Shown: piece by piece, positions 8,585 through 17,309 of the stretch | Numbering within the stretch: the stretch's first letter is position 1 | How the letters are laid out: each line of letters starts with the position of its first letter | NCBI GenBank assembly: GCA_017937305.1 | Contig: JAGBDV010000003.1 | Coordinates: 1 to 42,697 of the forward strand | Source: Bacilli bacterium | GTDB lineage: Bacteria > Bacillota_I > Bacilli_A > ML615J-28 > CAG-313 | Length of the DNA: 42,697 nucleotides | Reading direction: 5' to 3' | Position numbers and translations under genes: made by a program | Notes under the pieces: model-generated | What the model saw: only the letters and a program-made list of their open reading frames with translations | Database searches by the model: none | Told to the model about the DNA's origin: nothing

Positions 8585-11500
8585 TTATCTTAAAATTCTT
8601 CTTTTAATTAATATAAATGCTAACATTGATAATCCACCAATACCAAGAACACTTGAGGTAACAATTAAACCTACTTTGTTAACAGATGTTGTAGGAAGCG
8701 TACTTATTTCAGTTAGAATATTAACATCATCATTTAAATCTTTAAAGTATTGATCAAATTCTTTTTTGAATGCTTCAACATTAGATTGATCGATGTATTT
8801 CTTATCGTGTCTATCAACGATATCTAAACGTTTAACAATTGAATAATAATCATTAATCTTATTAAAGTCATATTTAGAACCTAGTTCTTCAATGTCATTA
8901 ATTAAATATTCATAAACATGGCTGATACGTGCAGTATTAAGTGCATTCCACTTAGTTTCTGCATTTACTAACTTTTCATATAAACTATCTAAATAGTCTT
9001 TTGAATATCCATATTTTGTTAAATCTTGAGTTAAAACATTATAAGCAGTTCTTGCATCTTGAATAATATATTCATCTGAAAGTGATACATCATCACTTAT
9101 TAATGATACTTTATTTAAGTAATCAATTGAATAACTATCAAGTGCTTCATAACTTGAAACAACCATATTTTCTAAATCAAAATATAATTGATATAAGATA
9201 TTGTCATAACCACTTACATCTTCATTAGCTGGGATAACAATATTCATCTTTTTAGCTTTACCAACTAAATCTTTAAATTGAGCATAATATAAAGGATAAT
9301 AACCATTGAATTGGAAGTACTTATTAAGTAATTGATAAATTTCAGATGAAGGATCATATTCAATACCTAAATCACTTACTGTACCTTCTAAAGTAGGAGC
9401 TTTAACAGATTTAAACTCAACAGTATTTAGTTTTGTACAACCATAGAATGCCATATTTCCAATATACTCTAATGTATCAGGAAGTACTAATGTAACTAAA
9501 TTAGTATTAAAGTATCCTGCATATTCATCAACTCTTACAGTTCCAAATAATACTTCATACGAATCATTTGATTTTGCAGTAGGGTAACATGTAAGAAGTA
9601 ATTTATTATTAGCCGTAGTAGTGTATAAAACACCTTCATCAAGAGTAATATAGTCATTAATTACACATGTATCTTCACCTTTTAAATTTGTGAATTTAGT
9701 CATATTAATGTTGTAATAGAATGCAGTAGGAGCGATATGTTTTAATGTTTCAGGTAGAGCAATACTTTCTACTCCAATACAACTTAAGCTTTGAGCTTCA
9801 ACTCTTTCAACAACTGGAATATTTACTATAGTTAAATTATTACACATGATAAATGCACCAGCTTCAAGAACTTTTACCTTTGGAAGATTAACTTGTGTTA
9901 ATCCTAAACAACTAGTAAATGCTTCCATACCAATATATTCAACATTAGATAAATCAATCTTTTCTAAAGCAGTACAACTCATAAATGCACCACCATCAAT
10001 ATGTTTAATACCACTAATGTTTACTTCTTTTAACTTTTCATCATTTGCAAACATACATTCACTAATATATTCTACTTTTCCACTAGTAAATGTTTCAAGA
10101 CTTGTTAAATTACTAAATGCAAACTTACCAATAACTAAATTACTTGATGCAATATTAACAGATGTAACATTTAATGAGCCATAGAATGCATAATCACCAA
10201 TCATTGTTAAAGTATTACCAAAGTTAATACTTGTAAGTTTATTACCACTTTGATTATCAAGTGTTGCAAAAGCATATTCTCCAATTGAAGTAACTTTATC
10301 AAAATCAATAGTTTCTAAATTCTTACATCCTGCAAATGCATAATCACCGATTTTTGTTACACTATCACTTGAAACACTTACAAGGCTTGTACAATTTTTA
10401 AATGCATTATTACCAATCACTTCAACATTATCTAATGAAATTTCAGTTAACTTAGAACAGTTTTCAAATGCAGATTCTCCTATATATTTTGTATCAATAT
10501 AAGCCTTTGTTAAATTCCAACAATTCTTAAATGCAGAAGCATTAATACTATCAGCTTTGACAACAACTGTATTTAAATTAGTAATTTCATTAAATGCTCC
10601 TTCTTCAATAACACTAGTATTAATATCTAAAGTATTAAGCTCAGTACTTGCAAATACATAAGCGCTAAATTTTTCAAGTTTATCGATGTTATTAACTTTC
10701 TTTAAATGATAACAATTCATAAATGCAGCATCTAAAATTTCTACTTTTTCACTAGGTAAAGTAACTTCTGCAATTATAGTGTTACCATAGAATGCTTTTT
10801 CTTTAATTAATTTAATATTAGAATTGATAACAACTTTATTTGCATGAAGTACACCACTAAATGCACCTTCGCCAATGATTTCATATTTACCATCAACTAC
10901 ATAAGATTCACTCTCAAATACAGGTACTAAGATATATGTTGAAAGAACAATTTCTTTTAAGTCTTTAGTAACTAATAAACCATTTTCAAAGTTATAATAA
11001 TCACTTCCATCTACAACAAATTCAGTTAATACGCTACAACCTTTAAATACATTTCCATCATTTTTAGAAATATACGTATTTTTTTGGAAAGTAACACTAA
11101 TTAAGCATGCACATTCAGTGAAAATTCCTTCTTCTAAATAAACATCACTATTCGGCAATACTATCGTTTGTAATAATTCACAACTTGCAAATGCCTCTTT
11201 ATAAATAAATTCGCTTCCTGCATTTTCACTAAAAATTGCAGATGATAAATTATCACAATCATAGAATGCTTTATTACCGACATAAACTAAACTATTTTCA
11301 ATTAAAACATTAGTTAAACTATCACAATTTTCAAAACAATTATCTGGAATTCTATCAGCATAATAAGTAAGCGTAGTAAGACCTGAGTTTTTAAACATTC
11401 TATCTGAGAAATTAGAATATTTACCATTCTTAATAGTTTTTAAATTAGTACAATTAATAAATGTTGCTTCACCTGCATTTCTTAATGCTGTAATATCAAC

Positions 11501-14500
11501 AAAACTTAAAGATTTACAGTTTGCAAAAGCACGTCTACCAAGTGCATAAGTACTATCTAAATTAATATTATCTAAACTTTCACAATCTTCAAAGGCATTA
11601 TTACCAATCATATTAATATTTTCAAGATTAATATTTTTTAATGCTTTAGCTTTTGAGAAAGCAAATTCACGAATAATTTTACATGAATCACCTTTATCAT
11701 TAACTAAGAAATTAACAGTTTCTAATGCCGTACAATTATAAAACGCATACTTTTGAACTTCTAACACATCGGAAGGAATAGTAACACTAGTTACTGTATC
11801 ATTACTTGCTGGAGTTTTACCTGCATCATAATCACCTTCTGGAAGTTCTATTGAATAGTCTGTAGTATATAGTGAGAATGCAAATGGTCCAATATATAAA
11901 ATACCTTCATCATCTGGAATTACAACATCACCACCAAGACCTTTATAAGCAACTAATGTTTGACCTTCAATAACAAATTCGCTCTTAACAATTACACGTT
12001 TTGATGCAACAAGTGATGATACCCTACCATCAATTTCTACTTTTAAAGTAATTGTTGCATTACCTTCTTTTAAGGCTGTTACAATACCATTTTCATCTAC
12101 AGTTGCAACTTTTTCATTAGTAGAAGACCAAATTAATTTATAATCTTTTAAATTCCAAGGTTCAAGTTCATAACCTAGTTGAACTTGTTCACTAGGAAAC
12201 ATTGAAATATTATGTTTTTCAGTAAAGAAGAATCGATCTCCTGTTTCACCAATATCAGAAGTTTCATTACCATCAATAAATGCTTTTAATGTGTCAAAAT
12301 AAGTAAATTCAATATCTGTTAAACGACCAGTTTCTTCATTAATAGCTTTATCTCTAACTCTTATTCTTAAATTAACTGAATACATATACCCAGTTTGATC
12401 TAAAGTTGAACATGTAATCATACATGTTCCACTAGAAACAGCTTCAATTTGTCCATTTTTAACTTTAATAACATTTTCATCACTTGAAGTCCAATTTAAT
12501 TTTGCAAAATAATTAGCTTGAACTTCTTCATTAGAATCTAAAGTTGGATCATTAGATGTTAACATCTTAGTTAAATCAAGTTCATCACCAACATAAATAT
12601 CTTTAAAATATTGATATGTTCCATTAGATTTAGAAGAATAGTATTCTTCTTTGTAACTAATTTCTGAAGAATTTGTACCAGGTAAAGTAACAAACGAATA
12701 AGATTGGTTTAATGCATAGTCATCAACTAAGAAACCTAATCCATTGGCCATTGGGAACTCTCCATTTTCAAGTTCACCATATTGAAGTAAATCCATATAA
12801 TCAGTTATTTCAATTGTAACTTTATTAACACTACCTCTTTCACCATAAATAGGAATTACATTATCTACTAAAGATACAAGTTTGTCATTGACAATTGTAA
12901 ATGGTCTAATAGATTGAGCATAATGGTTATCATAAACATAAACATCTGTATAATAACGATAATCTTTTAATGATTTATCATACTTAGTATAATATTGAAC
13001 ATCTTTAATAATCGGAGCTTCATAATCAACATAGAATGAGAATTCAAATGTATTATTTAAGTTATTACTTAAACCACCATCACCATAGTCTAATTCTGCA
13101 GTCATAGTAAATGTATATTTAGTATTATTCTGTAAGCCTAATTCAAGTGCTGTAATGTTAATTAAATCATAACCTGGAACAATTGTTCCACTAAAGTAAG
13201 CTTTGTGTTCATCAAACTTTACATGTTCATAAACAACTTCACCTGTAGATGAGTTCTTAATTACTGTTGTCATCTTCTTAGCATTACGAAGTAATCCTGC
13301 ATAAACAGTTGTAATACCATTAATAGTTTCTAGATTATATCCAATTGCAGCTTTATCTTCAGTTGCAGGAATAGGATCATATTTTGTTTCATCGATTTCA
13401 TACACATAAGTTCCAAGAGGGATGATATAACTATAATAATATGTACCTAAAGGAGTAGTAGCATAATAATCAGCTTTTAATTTATCTTCATCATCAATTG
13501 AACCATCATGTGCTTCAGATTCAACTTCAAAATAAGTTTTATCGAAAAGTGGAGCCTTAGTCCAGTCACCAAAGAATGCAAGGAAAGGAATAGAAAGGTC
13601 AATTTCATCAGTATTTTGTGATTCTAATACAACGAATCCTTCAACATAAATACCATTGATAAATGATTCTCTAATATATTTCTTTTCTTCATCAGATAAC
13701 TGGATTGTGTAAGTAACATGTACTTTACCACTTGGATCTACAGTTAATTCATTTCCAGATAAACTACCATTACCATTAATTTCAATATTAACATTAGGAT
13801 TTAACATATATGCTTTTTCTGCAACATAAGTTGGGTCTGCAGTAGATAAACTTTCTGTCATCGTTAAATCATTTAATGTATATTTAAGTTCAGTATTAGA
13901 TAAATTATTTACATCAAATTCTAATTTATAGATACCTTTTTCTTCAGGGTCATCTTTACATTCAATTTTCGCTTTAGTAGAACCTTCAACTGATAAATAC
14001 GCAAGAGTTTCTAAAGCATACTCTAAATTACCTAAACCAGCACCTTGTTTTCTAGGTGAGTAAGGATTACCATATTCATCTAAAATAATTGTACCTGTTG
14101 ACATTATAAGTTGATTTGCAAGATTATTTATTTCTTGTGATGTCATATCTGGGTATCTTTCTTTTAAAGCTTGACGCATTAAAATTACAACACCACAAAG
14201 GTTTGGACAAGCCATTGAAGTACCTGAAATTTCATCATACCCACCACCAGGAACGCTAGATAAGATTGAACCACCATGAGCAGTAATTTCAGGCTTTAAC
14301 GATAAATCTGATACAGGACCCCATGAAGAGAAATCACTCATAAATGGACCTGCTAAATAATTTTTATCTAAAGTTAAAACACCTGTTCCTTTAGCAGCTA
14401 AATATTCGCCATCATCTTTGTTAATTGAGCATAGTGGAATTGCAAGACCACTACCAGCATTCATATATACTTCACCAGCAATGTTATTATAAATAATACA

Positions 14501-16075
14501 ACCAATAGCACCTTGTGATAAAGCTACTTGTGCTTTTTCTTCAAAGCTTGTTTCACCACGCTTAACTAAAGCAATTTTACCTTTAACATCAATATTTGAA
14601 TAGTTAACTTTTTTACCAACACCAGGAACTGTAACATATTCAATTTCCATTGTAGCATCACCAGTATCTAACTCTTCATATAACATTTTGTAGAAATCAT
14701 ATGCTTTACCAGCATTATTATTTGCGTTATTAAAGAAGAATGTATATCCAGTCTCATCAATAATATAACTACTCTTTACACCACTTATTGAAGCAATAGA
14801 GAAAGTTGACTTATAAGTACCAGGAGAACCTACTGTTGCAGAATCTGGATTAGACGCTTTATTTGTATTAGAATTTTCTCCACCATATCCTGAACTATAG
14901 TCATTGCTTGCAGCAACTAATAATGAAATACCAGCAGCTTCGATATTGTCATAAACTACATTAATATATTCATTATCTGATGAACGAGAAAAACCACAAG
15001 CTGTACCAAGCGATAAGTTAATTGCATCAACACCTAGTAAAATAGCATCTTCTAATGCTGCTAAAATATCATCTTGAATAGCACCATTATTAATATCACC
15101 GAATACCTTCATTAAAACAAGTTGTGTATTTACTGCAACACCAGTGATTACGTCATCTTTACCACCAATAATACCCGCAACGTGAGTACCATGATCTGAA
15201 TCATATGGCGATACATCAGCATCTTTATCTGCATAGTCATAAGCAAAAGGAATTTTTGCATTTAGATATACATCTTGAGATTTAATATCATTTTTATATC
15301 CATATGCTTTAGTTTCATATAATACTTCTTCAATATCTCTGATTGAAAGCATCGGTTGATCTGGCATATTTTGGAATACTGTATGATGAACATCGAACCC
15401 TGAGTCTAATATTGCAACACTAGTGTTATTTCCATCATAACCAACACCACTTGAATTGAAGATACCTGTTTCATATACATTTACAAAGTTAGTTACAGTT
15501 CCAGCATTTGATGAATCTAATGCTTCTGTACTTTTAACTTCATATTCTGGTTGAGAATATACTTCTGAAATAGACACCTTAATATCTAGACCTGCTTTTT
15601 CCAACTTCTTTAATTGACCATAAGTTGTACTAGCAGAAAAACCATTAAGTAAAGTTGTGTAAGAATGATTAACTTCATTAATATATCCTGCGTCAATTAA
15701 AGTCTTCATCATTGCTTGTTGCTCATTTTCCATCTTAGAAATATTAGCACTTGCAAATCTTGAAGTTGCATATGCACTTAATGTTTGATAGCCTTTGTTA
15801 TTTTCGTTATAACTATCAACTAAACCAGATGATTTTAATGAAATAATTACATTTACCTTATCATCATCATCGAACATATCAACACTATAAAGTAAATCTT
15901 TGTTTAAATATTTTTCATTATCTGTAATACTTGCAATTAAATCAGCATGCTTAATATTTAAACTAATCTTCTCATTAGTATTAATACTCTCTTCATTTGC
16001 ATCGCCTAGATTTGTACTACATCCAGTTACTAATAATAGTAGTACAAAAACTAAACATTTACGAATAAAATTCAT
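8585..16075 (-). CDS. Giant surface subtilisin-like protease A: S8 + PA + Fn3-like + Ig-like + BspA LRR + C-terminal membrane anchor
   Basis: This is a 2496-aa secreted serine protease. The signal peptide ends in lipobox LVTGC (Cys19). An inhibitor-like propeptide (about 40-180) precedes the S8 catalytic domain: Asp224 (AILDSGFD), His295 (SDHGTHVAG), oxyanion Asn391 (VAASNDYSS) and Ser620 (SGTSMACP). A protease-associated domain is inserted at about 480-585. Fn3/C5a-peptidase-like domains follow (about 700-1150, including IPFLAFFGDW), then two Big_2-like Ig domains (about 1165-1360), an array of BspA-type leucine-rich repeats (about 1365-2225), a helical stalk (2280-2460) and a transmembrane helix with a basic RRILR tail. 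All catalytic residues are present, so it should be active outside the cell. GGAG precedes the ATG and it is the first gene of the opp operon. Substrate is unknown; peptide supply to Opp is inferred. Confidence 0.93.
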   Translation of the reverse strand: MNFIRKCLVFVLLLLVTGCSTNLGDANEESINTNEKISLNIKHADLIASITDNEKYLNKDLLYSVDMFDDDDKVNVIISLKSSGLVDSYNENNKGYQTLSAYATSRFASANISKMENEQQAMMKTLIDAGYINEVNHSYTTLLNGFSASTTYGQLKKLEKAGLDIKVSISEVYSQPEYEVKSTEALDSSNAGTVTNFVNVYETGIFNSSGVGYDGNNTSVAILDSGFDVHHTVFQNMPDQPMLSIRDIEEVLYETKAYGYKNDIKSQDVYLNAKIPFAYDYADKDADVSPYDSDHGTHVAGIIGGKDDVITGVAVNTQLVLMKVFGDINNGAIQDDILAALEDAILLGVDAINLSLGTACGFSRSSDNEYINVVYDNIEAAGISLLVAASNDYSSGYGGENSNTNKASNPDSATVGSPGTYKSTFSIASISGVKSSYIIDETGYTFFFNNANNNAGKAYDFYKMLYEELDTGDATMEIEYVTVPGVGKKVNYSNIDVKGKIALVKRGETSFEEKAQVALSQGAIGCIIYNNIAGEVYMNAGSGLAIPLCSINKDDGEYLAAKGTGVLTLDKNYLAGPFMSDFSSWGPVSDLSLKPEITAHGGSILSSVPGGGYDEISGTSMACPNLCGVVILMRQALKERYPDMTSQEINNLANQLIMSTGTIILDEYGNPYSPRKQGAGLGNLEYALETLAYLSVEGSTKAKIECKDDPEEKGIYKLEFDVNNLSNTELKYTLNDLTMTESLSTADPTYVAEKAYMLNPNVNIEINGNGSLSGNELTVDPSGKVHVTYTIQLSDEEKKYIRESFINGIYVEGFVVLESQNTDEIDLSIPFLAFFGDWTKAPLFDKTYFEVESEAHDGSIDDEDKLKADYYATTPLGTYYYSYIIPLGTYVYEIDETKYDPIPATEDKAAIGYNLETINGITTVYAGLLRNAKKMTTVIKNSSTGEVVYEHVKFDEHKAYFSGTIVPGYDLINITALELGLQNNTKYTFTMTAELDYGDGGLSNNLNNTFEFSFYVDYEAPIIKDVQYYTKYDKSLKDYRYYTDVYVYDNHYAQSIRPFTIVNDKLVSLVDNVIPIYGERGSVNKVTIEITDYMDLLQYGELENGEFPMANGLGFLVDDYALNQSYSFVTLPGTNSSEISYKEEYYSSKSNGTYQYFKDIYVGDELDLTKMLTSNDPTLDSNEEVQANYFAKLNWTSSDENVIKVKNGQIEAVSSGTCMITCSTLDQTGYMYSVNLRIRVRDKAINEETGRLTDIEFTYFDTLKAFIDGNETSDIGETGDRFFFTEKHNISMFPSEQVQLGYELEPWNLKDYKLIWSSTNEKVATVDENGIVTALKEGNATITLKVEIDGRVSSLVASKRVIVKSEFVIEGQTLVAYKGLGGDVVIPDDEGILYIGPFAFSLYTTDYSIELPEGDYDAGKTPASNDTVTSVTIPSDVLEVQKYAFYNCTALETVNFLVNDKGDSCKIIREFAFSKAKALKNINLENINMIGNNAFEDCESLDNINLDSTYALGRRAFANCKSLSFVDITALRNAGEATFINCTNLKTIKNGKYSNFSDRMFKNSGLTTLTYYADRIPDNCFENCDSLTNVLIENSLVYVGNKAFYDCDNLSSAIFSENAGSEFIYKEAFASCELLQTIVLPNSDVYLEEGIFTECACLISVTFQKNTYISKNDGNVFKGCSVLTEFVVDGSDYYNFENGLLVTKDLKEIVLSTYILVPVFESESYVVDGKYEIIGEGAFSGVLHANKVVINSNIKLIKEKAFYGNTIIAEVTLPSEKVEILDAAFMNCYHLKKVNNIDKLEKFSAYVFASTELNTLDINTSVIEEGAFNEITNLNTVVVKADSINASAFKNCWNLTKAYIDTKYIGESAFENCSKLTEISLDNVEVIGNNAFKNCTSLVSVSSDSVTKIGDYAFAGCKNLETIDFDKVTSIGEYAFATLDNQSGNKLTSINFGNTLTMIGDYAFYGSLNVTSVNIASSNLVIGKFAFSNLTSLETFTSGKVEYISECMFANDEKLKEVNISGIKHIDGGAFMSCTALEKIDLSNVEYIGMEAFTSCLGLTQVNLPKVKVLEAGAFIMCNNLTIVNIPVVERVEAQSLSCIGVESIALPETLKHIAPTAFYYNINMTKFTNLKGEDTCVINDYITLDEGVLYTTTANNKLLLTCYPTAKSNDSYEVLFGTVRVDEYAGYFNTNLVTLVLPDTLEYIGNMAFYGCTKLNTVEFKSVKAPTLEGTVSDLGIEYDPSSEIYQLLNKYFQFNGYYPLYYAQFKDLVGKAKKMNIVIPANEDVSGYDNILYQLYFDLENMVVSSYEALDSYSIDYLNKVSLISDDVSLSDEYIIQDARTAYNVLTQDLTKYGYSKDYLDSLYEKLVNAETKWNALNTARISHVYEYLINDIEELGSKYDFNKINDYYSIVKRLDIVDRHDKKYIDQSNVEAFKKEFDQYFKDLNDDVNILTEISTLPTTSVNKVGLIVTSSVLGIGGLSMLAFILIKRRILR
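9400..11985 (-). repeat. BspA-type leucine-rich repeat array (LRR_5) within subtilase A
   Basis: A long run of tandem units of about 22-24 residues, with recurring cores such as AFxNCxxL, IGxxAFxxC and I.LPxTLxxI. The run is introduced by a cap (KGLGGDVVIPDDEGILYIGP). Family knowledge: BspA LRRs bind host proteins, glycans or other cells. Copies are degenerate at DNA level. Confidence 0.85.
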
Positions 16076-16105
16076 ATTTACTACTCCTTTTTTTTATTTT
16101 ACCTT

Positions 16106-16130
16106 TAAAAAAGCCATAGGGCTCCTATTT
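16106..16130 (-). terminator. Small hairpin followed by a T-run in front of subtilase A
   Basis: Read on the minus strand, AGCC-CTAT-GGCT is followed by six T residues. G-T and A-T pairs can lengthen the stem to about seven pairs. An alternative, mutually exclusive fold is ATAGG-AGC-CCTAT. It may be the terminator of a lost upstream gene, a weak attenuator, or a 5'-end stabilising hairpin of the subtilase transcript. Confidence 0.4.
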
Positions 16131-16136
16131 TATCTT

Positions 16137-16165
16137 ATTCTACCAAATTTGTCGATTTTTTTCAA
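16137..16165 (-). promoter_or_regulatory. Predicted promoter of the subtilase A-opp operon
   Basis: On the minus strand TTGAAA (16160-16165) is separated by exactly 17 bases from TAGAAT (16137-16142). A second overlapping pair, TCGACA-17-TAAAAT, lies about ten bases downstream. Both are near the sigma-A consensus, so tandem start sites are possible around 16120-16130. Confidence 0.6.
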
Positions 16166-16291
16166 GTAATAGATTTTAGGATTTCTTCTAAAGCGTTTAC
16201 ATTCATCTTTCAATTTACTTACTCTTTCAAATTCATTCGATAATAGTTTACTGATTATTTCCTATATAATGTAATTATTTTTTTAACTTTA

Positions 16292-16320
16292 TTGAAAAAA
16301 AACTAAACTTGTGATATATT
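16292..16320 (+). promoter_or_regulatory. Predicted extended -10 promoter for the plus-strand hydrolase
   Basis: TTGAAA (16292-16297), a 17-base spacer, and TATATT (16315-16320) preceded by TGA (extended -10). The expected start near 16327 leaves a leader of about 15 bases before the ATG at 16342, containing GGAG at 16331-16334. Confidence 0.75.
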
Positions 16321-16341
16321 ATATAAAAAAGGAGAACGTAT

Positions 16342-17286
16342 ATGAAAGACTGGATGATCATAGTTATTATTATACTTTTTTCACTAATTGTACTAACACT
16401 TTTAACAACTTATATTTGCTATAGAATGGCTTTTTATTCCAAAAATAAACCGCATAAAAAAGATGAAATAAACCTACCTGATAATGAAATATTTAAACAT
16501 TTTAAACCATTAATATTATCTGATATTTTTGCTGCGAGGGCGATGGAATATCAAGAATTTTATGTTAAATCATTTGATGGATTAACACTTTACGGAAAAT
16601 ACTATGAATCATTTAAAGATGCTCCTATTGAACTAATGTTTCATGGATATCGTGGTGATGGAGAAAGAGATTTAAGTACTGGTATAAGACGTGCTAAAGA
16701 ATGTGGAAGAAACGTTTTAATCGTTGATCAAAGAGGTCATGGAAAAAGTGAAGGACATACAATATCATTTGGAATAAATGAAAGACTTGACTGTTTAGTA
16801 TGGATTAATAAAGTTATAGAAGTATTTGGACAAGATATTAAAATTATTTTAACAGGTATATCAATGGGTGCTGCAACAGTACTAATGGCATCAAATTTAG
16901 ATTTACCATCTAATGCAATAGGAATTCTTGCAGACTGTGGATATGACTCACCTAAAAATATTATTATTAAATATATTAACGATTTACATCTTCCTGCGAA
17001 GATTTTCTATCCATTTGTAAAACTAGGGGCTCTTATCTTTGGTCACTTTAATATTGAAAAAGCTTCACCAATTGAATCAGTAAAAGAAGCTAAAGTTCCA
17101 ATTATTTTTATTCATGGAGAAAAAGATACATTTGTTCCTTGTTCAATGAGTGAAAAATTGTATAAAGAATGTATCAGTAGAAAACAATTAACTATTATCA
17201 AAAATGCAGAACATGGTATTAGTTATTTATTTGAACCAGAAACTTATGTTTCTGCATTAAAAGAATTCTTTAAAAATGAAAAATAG
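16342..17286 (+). CDS. Membrane-anchored alpha/beta hydrolase (serine nucleophile)
   Basis: This is a 314-aa alpha/beta hydrolase of the Hydrolase_4/lysophospholipase-like type. It has one N-terminal transmembrane helix (about 4-27) that anchors the enzyme. The oxyanion motif is MFHGYRGDGERD, the nucleophile elbow is TGISMGAA (Ser174), the acid is in HGEKD (Asp262) and the histidine in NAEHG (His291), so the triad is complete. GGAG lies 7 bases before the ATG. It is the only plus-strand gene here, monocistronic, with its own extended -10 promoter and a terminator shared with the convergent acyltransferase gene. It is distantly related to the hydrolase at 18672-19631. The substrate cannot be told; an ester or lysolipid is a guess from the neighbouring lipid genes. 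Confidence 0.88.
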   Translation: MKDWMIIVIIILFSLIVLTLLTTYICYRMAFYSKNKPHKKDEINLPDNEIFKHFKPLILSDIFAARAMEYQEFYVKSFDGLTLYGKYYESFKDAPIELMFHGYRGDGERDLSTGIRRAKECGRNVLIVDQRGHGKSEGHTISFGINERLDCLVWINKVIEVFGQDIKIILTGISMGAATVLMASNLDLPSNAIGILADCGYDSPKNIIIKYINDLHLPAKIFYPFVKLGALIFGHFNIEKASPIESVKEAKVPIIFIHGEKDTFVPCSMSEKLYKECISRKQLTIIKNAEHGISYLFEPETYVSALKEFFKNEK

Positions 17287-17309
17287 AACCTTATAGGTTC
17301 TATTTTTTT
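17282..17309. terminator. Bidirectional rho-independent terminator between convergent genes
   Basis: A perfect 10-bp stem AATAGAACCT / AGGTTCTATT with loop TAT, followed by a T-run on the plus strand and mirrored by an A-rich flank that gives a T-run on the minus strand. The stop codons of both flanking genes (17284-17286 and 17300-17302) lie inside the stem. Confidence 0.88.

Noticed and set aside
9846..10184. Plus-strand open frame of 112 codons opposite the LRR region of subtilase A
   Set aside because: The periodic LRR coding keeps the antisense frame open; no promoter or ribosome site, so treated as a shadow. The same holds for 39870-40208 opposite subtilase B.
9400..11985. Repetitive sequence as a CRISPR or DNA-level tandem repeat
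   Set aside because: The periodicity is protein-level LRR coding of variable units, with no identical repeats or spacers.
16265..16270. A plus-strand TATAAT as an additional promoter for the hydrolase
   Set aside because: No suitable -35 at 16-18 bases upstream; the TTGAAA-17-TATATT pair downstream is much better placed.
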